Below, piece by piece: positions 4,911 through 11,379 of a DNA stretch of 11,379 bases; position 1 is the first letter of the stretch, and each line of letters begins with the position of its first letter. The DNA lies in assembly GCA_003157315.1 (NCBI GenBank), contig PMJE01000387.1, positions 885 through 12,263 on the forward strand. The letters are read 5' to 3'. This DNA comes from Myxococcales bacterium. GTDB lineage: Bacteria; Myxococcota; Polyangia; Fen-1088. The position numbers and the translations under genes were made by a program. The notes beneath the pieces were generated by a model. The model worked only from the letters and a program-made list of their open reading frames with translations, was not told where the DNA came from and ran no database searches.

Positions 4911-7900
4911 CTACGCGATCGCAAGTCCCAGGTGCGCGCGCAGGGCGAAGTATTCGTCCGACACGCACCACTGAATCAGGTCCCGCACCTTCTCCTTGGG
5001 ATCGGCGCATCCCACCGCCAAGGGCTCGGACTGAATTTGGTGAGCCGCGACCTCCAGGTCGTTGCACATGAGGAAGCCCGCGCGCGACGAAGTGTAGTCA
5101 ACCGCCTTCGACCAGCGGTGTAGATCCGCCTCGGCCCCGCTCTCGATGAAGCGCCGAACCACCTCGGCCAACTGCTCGACATTCTGGGGCGGAACCAAAC
5201 GGCGCAGCAGCTCCAAGCGCTCCGCCACTGGCTGCTCCATGTCCGCCTTGATGGGCACCTTGGACTGCACCAGCTTGACTGCTGCGAGAAAGTACGCCTT
5301 CAGCTCGGACACCTGAGGCACCACCGCTGGCCAGCGCACAACGTGATCGGGCCGCATGAGCGTCAGCTTCTTGCCCAAGGAGTAGGCCAGCTCTTTCTCC
5401 TGCTTGCCCTGCAACAGGGCCGCCCCGATGACGAAGGCCGGGCAGAGTTGCTGCTTTTCGCGTGCGTTCATCAGCTCAAGCTCGCCCGGCCAATCCTGGC
5501 GCAAGTACAGTTCCGGAGCTGTGACGCCGAGAGCCTGGCTCACGTACACGAAGACGCCACTGAACATGAGCTTGTCGTTGGTGGGATCGCGCCGATCCCT
5601 GCGCCGAATCCCCACTTCCTTGTGCTCGCGCGCGCGCACCGCCATGATGGCCTGACTGATGTTGGCGAGAATCAGCGAAATGTAGCGATCTTCGTCGCCA
5701 TGGTAGATGTACTTCTGCCAGAACTCCTCATTGAGACGCGCTTTCACCCGAGAAAGGGTCTTTGTCTTGTATTGCTCGTGGAAACGCAGCTCCTCGGCAT
5801 CGGCTTGGCGCAGATAGGCGAGCACCGAGGCCGTGCACCAAACTTGGTCGTACTTGCCCATTTCGGCAAACAGGTGCCGTAGCGTCTTCAGGATCGGCAC
5901 CATCGCGGCAATGTCCTGAGTGCGCTTGAGAATCACGCGCCACTCACGCACGGCCTTGTCGTAGGCCTCCGGCCCCTGCATTTGGTAGAGTTCGGCCAGA
6001 ATCTGGTGCCGCGGCATATTGTCGGGCTCCAGTTTCGTGCACACCTCGAACGCCTCAGCAGCAGCGCGGTACTCTTTCAGCCGCGTCCGGTAGATCTCGC
6101 CCAACGCATGCCAGAGGGCGATTTGGGTCGCCCGCTTCTCGGGCGGCACCTCGGCACCCAGGCGCTTTATCATGCGGCGGTAGGCCCGCTGCTGGTTGGT
6201 CCAGTCCTTCTTCGCGGTCATGATCTTGTCGATCCGCTCGAAGGGCTTCAGGTCGTCGGGATTCTCGTCCAGCGCCTTGTTGTACAGTTCCACCGCCTCA
6301 TCGGGCGAGTGCAGCTCGGTGTTCGTGATCTGGCCGGCGGTCTGCAGGTACTTGGCCTTGACACGGCCCGTCTCAATGGCCGCCAATCGCAGCAGTATTT
6401 CCACCGCCTTCTTCCACTGCTTGGTTTCAGTGAGAAGTTCCAGCACGTCGACCAGCAAGCCGCGTGCGTCGGGCTTGACTTCAAGCGCTTCCAGATACGC
6501 TGCAATGGCCTTCTGCGGATTCTTCAGTCGCTCCTTGTAAACCTCAATAATCTGCTCGTGCAGAGCAACTTTCTCTTCCGCACTCTCGGTGTGCGCGAGC
6601 ATGGCTCGCTTCTGGCGAATCACCGCTTCCCAATCCCCAGCGGCGGCGTGGATCTCGGTCAACGCCTCCAGTGTCGGTCGGTGGCCGGAATTGATCTCCA
6701 AAGCCTTCTCAAACATATTGATCGCCTTGGCCCGGTCGCCGATCTTCATCTTTATGTGGCCGATGCGATGGAAGATCTCCACAATCTGCGCTTCGCTTTG
6801 CGACTCGCGGTGGTGGACCAGGATGGTCTGATAGAGCTTGAACGCCTCGTCCCACTGCTCCCGGCGGTAGAGCAGGTTGGCCCGGTCCACCAGGGTGGGC
6901 AGGTGAGTTGCGTCGAGTTCGTAGGCCGAGCGGTAGTACTTGAGCGCCTTCTCGTCGTCGCCCAGTTGCTCCGCCGCCTTAGCCAGGCGGTAGTACAGAA
7001 TGTTGAGCTCGCGGTGAGCACGACGATCCGCTTTGCGCGCCAACATCTCCAGGATGGGCACGAGCGGCGCCCATTCAGCCTGGCGGTAGTAGATGTCGGC
7101 CAGTGGGGTCGCGGCCTCGACGTGCTCCGGATCTAACTCGAGGGTGCGCGCGTAGAGTTCCTTGGCCTTTGCTTCGTCGCCCAGTTCCGTCTGGTAGAGC
7201 TTGGCGGCTTCGTAGAGAAGACGTGTGCGCTCCAGCACATTGGGCGTGTTAGCTTCAGCCCGCACCATCAACTGGGCCGCCTTGAATGAATCGCCGCGCC
7301 GCTTGTAGATGTTGAGCAGCGACAGCATGCTCGGCACGTGCGTCGGCGCAATGGCCAGGGCATCGCTCAGGCGTTCCTCAGCGATGTCGGACATCTGCAT
7401 CTGCTCGTCGAGGATCTTGCCCAAGCGGTAGCTAAGGTCGACCTTCTCTTCGGGAGAGGCGCTCCCCACCAGCCGCTGCATGATGTCCACCGCGCGCTCC
7501 CACTGCTCCGTCTCCTCGTACAGCCGCGCCAGCCCCCGCAAGGCTTCGGCATGGTCGTGGTCCGTGTTGAGGATCTCGTTGAATGCCTCAATGGCGCTGT
7601 CGGGATCGCGCAGGCCCTCCTCGTACACCCTTCCCATGTCCAGGTAGATCGCGGTCTTGGCCGCCACATCGTCTTCCACCTCAATGTGTTTGCGGAAGGT
7701 GTCGACCAGCGCATCCCACTTGCGCTCACTGCGATAGAGACGTTCCAGATCCTGGCAAGCCTTGAGGTTGTGCGGATCGATGCTGAGCGCCTGCTGCAAG
7801 CTATCGATCGCATTGTCAATCTTGCCGGGCAATTGCTCGCACACCTGCGCCATGCGCACGAGGAGATTGACCCGATCGGCTTCCGGCGCCGTGACTTCGA

Positions 7901-10900
7901 GCTGATGCTCCAAGACCTCGAGGTAGGCGTCCATCCGGCCGGCCTTCTCATATAACTGCTCCAGCGCCTTGAGCGCGGGCAGGTTCTGCGGATCAACGGT
8001 CAGCACCTCCTTGTAGGCCTGCACCGCCCGCTCGTTGTCGCCTAGCCGGGTCTCCCATAGCTCGCCGACCTGCAGGCGCAGCTTCACGGCCAGCTCGCCG
8101 TCGCTGACCACTTGCGACTTTCGCGCCAGCACGTCCGCTAGTCGCTCCCAGGCCTGGGTCCGTCGATGCAGGCGTTCGAGTGCCTCGATGGCCTTCAGGC
8201 AGTGCTCGTCGACTTGCAGAGCTTGGTCATAGGCCAAGGTGGCCTGGCCCGGGTCGCCGATGTGAGTCTCGAAAGTCTCAGCCAACGCCAACAGCACCTC
8301 AACCCGCTGCGCCGGATCGGACTCGACTTCGGCGTGCCTGGACAGAACGCCAACCAGATCCTTCCAGCGGGATTCCTTGCGATAGAAGTCAGCCAGCGCC
8401 GCCATGGCGCCCACGTGGTTGGGCTGCCGCGCCTGAGCCTCCTTGGCCGAGGTGATTGCATATTCGGTGTGGTGCAGGGCCGAGTCGTACCAACGCGCGA
8501 TCTTGACCCACAAGTCGGCCGCCTGCTTCGCATCCTCCATGCCCTGCGCGGCCTGCGTGTATTCGGAGAGGAGATCGGGCCACTTGTTGGTGACGTTGGC
8601 CAGTCGCTCAAGCTCCTGGGCGACGGTATTGCTTGAGTAGTCCTCACGGAACGCAGCCTGCAGCATCACGAAGGCGGAATCGCGATCGCCGATGTGTTCC
8701 TCATAGATGCGCGCAATCTCACAGAAGAGTTTGATCTTCTCCTCGGTCTCGCCCGTGTACTCCACTCGGGCCAGCAGCAACTCCACCAACTCGGGCCATA
8801 CCTTGCGCTGACGGTATACCTCCTCCAACGCCGCCGAGGCCGCGGCGTGCGAGGGGTCCATCTTCAACACCCGCTCGTAGGCTTCAGCCGCCGCACCGCC
8901 GTCGCCGATCTTCTCCGACCAGACCGACGCAACCTGCATCAGCACGTCCACCTTGTCATCCACCGACGCGAGCGCGGCAATCCGGCGCTCCAACACGTCC
9001 ACACACTCTTCCCAGCGCCCCTCCTGAGTGAACAGCGTCTCCAGGGCGGTCAGCGCGCGCGCATCGGCTGGATCGATCTGCAGTACCTGGCGCCATGCCT
9101 CGATGGCTGCATCGATGCGCACCAGCGTGCTGCCCTCCAACTCGCCGAGTTCCGCGTAGTAGTCCCTGAGCACGACCGCCGAGAAGCTCTCGCTGCCCAC
9201 GACGATCAGCTTGCGTAGGGTGTCCGAGAGCTCCTCCCAAGCCGCCGCGCTCCGGTAATTGGCGGCAATCGCCTGCAGAGCCTCAACGTCTCCAGGATTG
9301 ATCTCAATCACCTTCTTCCAGCACTCCAGCGCGTTCCTCTCGCGGCTGAGCTTCTCACCCCACACGTGGCCCAAGCGCTTGTAGGCGGGGATGCGCGCTG
9401 CGGGATCTTCGGTGGCGCGAATCTGGCTGTCCAGGACCTCGGTCAATTCGCGCCATTCCTCGGCCTGCTCGTGCAGGTCGGCGAGCGCCGACAATGCCTC
9501 CGGGTCAGCGCCGCGCAAGTCGAGGACTCGCCGCCAAAGCTCGACGGCATGCTCACGCTGGTCGAGCACGTCGGATGAGATTCTGGCCATACGCGCGTAG
9601 CAGTCGGAAAGCGCCTCGTCGCCAGGGGCGATGTCGAGCATCTTCTCGTAGACCTGGTACAGGTCTTCCCACTGCTCGGCCCGGAAGTAGATGCGCTCCA
9701 GCGCTTCCAGGGCTTCCGGCGAGCGCGACTCCTGTTCGAGCACTGCCAAGTAGCTGGTCACCGCTCCCGGTGCGTCGTCGATGACATCAGCCAGGATCTT
9801 GCCCAGGCGGAGATGCAACGCTACCAGTTCCCTCGACGCATCGGTGATGGCAATGCGCCGGCGCAGGACATCCGCCAGCTTCTCATAGTCGCCTTGTTTG
9901 TCGTAGACCCGGTCGAGAAAGGCCAGGGCTTCGCCGTCATTGGGGTCGAGCGCCAACACCTGCCCGAGCACGTCCTCCACCCGCACCAGATCGGCAAGCT
10001 CGACGTCGAAAACCGTGGCCAACCGGAAAAGCACTTCACGACGTACCCGGCGATCGCCGGTCTTGGCCGCAGCATCCGCCATGCTGCCGACGTAGGTTTC
10101 CCACTGATGGGTGGCGCGGGCCAAGCGCAACAACTCATCCAGTCCCTGCTCGGCGGCCGGGTCCTCCACCACCGCCCTCGACCACCACTCGAGCGCCGCG
10201 ACCTGGTCCATCAGCTTGGCCTCTGAGATCTCCGCCAAGCGGCGCAGCAAGCGCTGTCGCTCCTCGGGGTCGGACTCGACGCCCAATTCGACCTGATAGA
10301 CTCGACCTAGCTTCTCCCACTCCTCCGCCACGCGATAGAGCGGCTCCAATACCTGCGCGATTTCGTGCTGCATGGCCCCGCTCGACAGCAGCCGCTCCAG
10401 CGTGGCCCGCGTCTCGGCATGTTTAGGATCGATGTTGAGGATCTCCTGATACGCCTCGACCGCTTTGGGCATGTCACCCAGTGCGACTTCCAGGATCTGA
10501 GCCAGCCGGAAGGTCAAATCGATGATCTGACTGTCGCTGTCCGCCAGACGGATCTCGCGACGGACGATGTCGGCCAGCTCCGGCCAGCGCTCGGTCCTGG
10601 TGTAGAGGCGGTCGAGCGCCTCAAGCCCATCCTTGCGATCGGGCTCGGCATCGGCAACCCGCCGATAGGTCGCAATGGCCCTGTCGAGGTCGTGAGTCTC
10701 CTCCTCGTAAATGCGGGCCAAGCGCAACAGCATCTCGGTCTGCAGCCGACTGTCCAAAATCCGGTCGATCTCGGCGTCGTACACCGCTGCTAGATCGACC
10801 CAACGGCCGCTCGACTCCGCCAGGCGGTCGATGTGCGCAATCACATCCTGGTTCGCCGGATCCACGCGCAAGGCGCGACAGTAGGCATCAAACGCCGCAT

Positions 10901-11379
10901 CGAAATCGTTCAGGCGACGCTCGTGAATCTTCGCCAGCAGGTCGAGCAGCTCAACCCGGCGCACCGGATCCTGGGTGCACGCCACCATGACCTCATAGAC
11001 GGCTGCCACCTTGGGCCAGTCGCCGGCGCTCTCGTACACCGGCCGCAACACCTCGGCCGCCGCAATGGGTTCCTCCCCTCGCTGCATCATGCCCGCAAGC
11101 GCCTGCAAGGTCGGCTCGTGCGTGGGGTCCATGGCGAGCACGCGCTGGTAGGCCTCGGTGGCTCGGCTCGCATCCTTGAGCTTGTCCGCCCACAGCTCAC
11201 CGATTCGGTGGCGCAGCGAAACTACCTCGGCCGCCGACGAGGACAGCTCGGTCTGCCGCTCGAGCACGTTGAGCAGATCGTACCAACGCTCGGTCTGCAG
11301 ATACAGGCGATCCAGAGCCTGCAGGGCATCCAGGTCATCCGGATCCATGTCCAGGATCGAGGTGTAGGTCTCGATGGCG
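4911..11379 (-). CDS. Giant TPR-repeat protein, C-terminal 2155 residues (start outside window)
   Basis: The frame is open to the right edge. The ATG at 11348 lies inside a repeat unit, and the ten codons before it (AIETYTSILD) continue the same pattern, so the true start is off-window. Counting from that methionine, residues 4-1775 are 24 consecutive units, each about two TPR motifs. The pattern is ALxALxRLY, W..L..VL..., RLA.I.E..LGD, then AI.AY..VL.IDP. Residues 1776-2145 form a non-repeat C-terminal region, described separately. No signal peptide is visible in this part, and the protein is probably cytoplasmic. TPR superhelices bind other proteins, so a scaffold role is likely. The stop TAG touches the ATG of the RNase Y-like gene, and the membrane protein gene follows, so the three form one operon. 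Large TPR proteins are frequent in Myxococcota. AgmK/GltI of gliding motility is one, but nothing here shows that identity. Confidence 0.87.
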   Translation of the reverse strand, partial: AIETYTSILDMDPDDLDALQALDRLYLQTERWYDLLNVLERQTELSSSAAEVVSLRHRIGELWADKLKDASRATEAYQRVLAMDPTHEPTLQALAGMMQRGEEPIAAAEVLRPVYESAGDWPKVAAVYEVMVACTQDPVRRVELLDLLAKIHERRLNDFDAAFDAYCRALRVDPANQDVIAHIDRLAESSGRWVDLAAVYDAEIDRILDSRLQTEMLLRLARIYEEETHDLDRAIATYRRVADAEPDRKDGLEALDRLYTRTERWPELADIVRREIRLADSDSQIIDLTFRLAQILEVALGDMPKAVEAYQEILNIDPKHAETRATLERLLSSGAMQHEIAQVLEPLYRVAEEWEKLGRVYQVELGVESDPEERQRLLRRLAEISEAKLMDQVAALEWWSRAVVEDPAAEQGLDELLRLARATHQWETYVGSMADAAAKTGDRRVRREVLFRLATVFDVELADLVRVEDVLGQVLALDPNDGEALAFLDRVYDKQGDYEKLADVLRRRIAITDASRELVALHLRLGKILADVIDDAPGAVTSYLAVLEQESRSPEALEALERIYFRAEQWEDLYQVYEKMLDIAPGDEALSDCYARMARISSDVLDQREHAVELWRRVLDLRGADPEALSALADLHEQAEEWRELTEVLDSQIRATEDPAARIPAYKRLGHVWGEKLSRERNALECWKKVIEINPGDVEALQAIAANYRSAAAWEELSDTLRKLIVVGSESFSAVVLRDYYAELGELEGSTLVRIDAAIEAWRQVLQIDPADARALTALETLFTQEGRWEECVDVLERRIAALASVDDKVDVLMQVASVWSEKIGDGGAAAEAYERVLKMDPSHAAASAALEEVYRQRKVWPELVELLLARVEYTGETEEKIKLFCEIARIYEEHIGDRDSAFVMLQAAFREDYSSNTVAQELERLANVTNKWPDLLSEYTQAAQGMEDAKQAADLWVKIARWYDSALHHTEYAITSAKEAQARQPNHVGAMAALADFYRKESRWKDLVGVLSRHAEVESDPAQRVEVLLALAETFETHIGDPGQATLAYDQALQVDEHCLKAIEALERLHRRTQAWERLADVLARKSQVVSDGELAVKLRLQVGELWETRLGDNERAVQAYKEVLTVDPQNLPALKALEQLYEKAGRMDAYLEVLEHQLEVTAPEADRVNLLVRMAQVCEQLPGKIDNAIDSLQQALSIDPHNLKACQDLERLYRSERKWDALVDTFRKHIEVEDDVAAKTAIYLDMGRVYEEGLRDPDSAIEAFNEILNTDHDHAEALRGLARLYEETEQWERAVDIMQRLVGSASPEEKVDLSYRLGKILDEQMQMSDIAEERLSDALAIAPTHVPSMLSLLNIYKRRGDSFKAAQLMVRAEANTPNVLERTRLLYEAAKLYQTELGDEAKAKELYARTLELDPEHVEAATPLADIYYRQAEWAPLVPILEMLARKADRRAHRELNILYYRLAKAAEQLGDDEKALKYYRSAYELDATHLPTLVDRANLLYRREQWDEAFKLYQTILVHHRESQSEAQIVEIFHRIGHIKMKIGDRAKAINMFEKALEINSGHRPTLEALTEIHAAAGDWEAVIRQKRAMLAHTESAEEKVALHEQIIEVYKERLKNPQKAIAAYLEALEVKPDARGLLVDVLELLTETKQWKKAVEILLRLAAIETGRVKAKYLQTAGQITNTELHSPDEAVELYNKALDENPDDLKPFERIDKIMTAKKDWTNQQRAYRRMIKRLGAEVPPEKRATQIALWHALGEIYRTRLKEYRAAAEAFEVCTKLEPDNMPRHQILAELYQMQGPEAYDKAVREWRVILKRTQDIAAMVPILKTLRHLFAEMGKYDQVWCTASVLAYLRQADAEELRFHEQYKTKTLSRVKARLNEEFWQKYIYHGDEDRYISLILANISQAIMAVRAREHKEVGIRRRDRRDPTNDKLMFSGVFVYVSQALGVTAPELYLRQDWPGELELMNAREKQQLCPAFVIGAALLQGKQEKELAYSLGKKLTLMRPDHVVRWPAVVPQVSELKAYFLAAVKLVQSKVPIKADMEQPVAERLELLRRLVPPQNVEQLAEVVRRFIESGAEADLHRWSKAVDYTSSRAGFLMCNDLEVAAHQIQSEPLAVGCADPKEKVRDLIQWCVSDEYFALRAHLGLAIA
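4914..5573 (-). other. C-terminal domain of the TPR protein resembling an inactive M48 peptidase
   Basis: Residues about 1926-2145 are not TPR. They read like the order of elements in M48 (Ste24/HtpX-like) metallopeptidases: a YVSQALGVTAPELYL segment (compare PevYv), then CPAFVIGAALLQG, then EKELAYSLGKKL (1984-1995), where M48 enzymes have HELxHxxxxH. Later comes WSKAVDYTSSRAGFLMCNDL (2079-2098), like the ExxADRAGLLAxxD segment that holds the third zinc ligand. The zinc-binding histidines are missing. The end (VSDEYFALRAHLGLAI) feels familiar from C-termini of myxobacterial TPR proteins. I infer a catalytically dead peptidase-like fold used for binding; this rests on motif memory only. Confidence 0.4.
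6024..11379 (-). repeat. Tandem double-TPR units of 72 residues (216-bp period)
   Basis: Residues 4-1775, counted from the ATG at 11348, divide without gaps into 24 units. Sixteen are exactly 72 residues. The others are 71 (two), 73, 74, 75, 78 and 89 (two). Each usually ends in a DP-like pair, as in VLAMDP, ILNIDP, VLALDP and ALSIDP. Conserved positions are the RLY near residue 11-13, W near 19, a central RLA/EI helix and GD before the last helix. Units are diverged at the sequence level, so this is an old repeat array, not a recent DNA amplification. The three units nearest the C-terminal domain vary in length and are more Lys-rich. Confidence 0.85.

Noticed and set aside
5982..7136. Long plus-strand open frame of 384 codons opposite the TPR gene
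   Set aside because: It is the antisense of clear TPR units, has no ribosome-binding site or recognisable motif, and reflects the codon bias of the true gene in GC-rich DNA. The same applies to the frames at 5343-5882, 7338-7955, 8166-8636, 8694-9218, 9813-10226 and 10365-10793.
4911..11379. Identity with AgmK/GltI of the myxobacterial gliding machinery
   Set aside because: The size and TPR content are similar, but no other glt/agm gene is adjacent and the C-terminal domain and RNase Y-like partner do not point that way. The AgmX/PglI-like domain in the nearby lipoprotein is widespread and not enough.
1..11379. CRISPR arrays, tRNA or rRNA genes, insertion sequences
   Set aside because: I saw no regularly spaced short repeats with unique spacers, no cloverleaf-like segment, and no transposase or terminal inverted repeats. 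The only regular period, 216 bp, is the protein-coding TPR array.

Overview
The window is GC-rich bacterial DNA, roughly 60% GC or more by eye. It most resembles Myxococcota or a related former deltaproteobacterial lineage. The pointers are a very large tetratricopeptide-repeat (TPR) protein, a lipoprotein with a domain like the C-terminus of AgmX/PglI, and an acyl-CoA dehydrogenase N-terminus of a type I associate with that group. This placement is inference; there is no rRNA or other marker gene.

Layout, left to right. Bases 1-179 (minus) are the first 59 codons of an acyl-CoA dehydrogenase that runs off the left edge. Bases 180-586 hold no convincing gene, only an AT-rich promoter-like island and several small inverted repeats. 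Bases 587-988 (minus) encode a secreted, cysteine-rich 133-residue protein. It is divergent from a 64-residue membrane protein at 1098-1292 (plus); a bulged 11-bp hairpin and an 8-bp palindrome lie between them. A lipoprotein (1301-1960, minus) converges on the small membrane protein with an 8-bp gap. It is divergent from a ROK-family fructokinase, Mak-like (2082-2984, plus).

The right three quarters form one minus-strand operon, read from the right edge. First comes the TPR protein (4911-11379, at least 2155 residues, start outside the window). A protein with the full architecture of RNase Y follows (3354-4910), its ATG directly abutting the TPR stop codon. Last is a 91-residue protein with two membrane spans (3056-3331). 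The operon ends convergent with the fructokinase.

The operon is the most unusual part. The RNase Y homologue keeps the membrane anchor, coiled coil and HD catalytic residues, but its KH domain has lost the GxxG RNA-binding loop. The TPR protein has 24 visible double-TPR units, mostly exactly 72 residues long, and a C-terminal domain that looks like an M48 (Ste24/HtpX-like) metallopeptidase fold without the HExxH zinc motif. Translational coupling of the two suggests a membrane-bound complex in which an altered RNase Y or HD hydrolase sits on a large TPR scaffold. That is a hypothesis. The other genes look like an ordinary assortment of metabolic and envelope genes.
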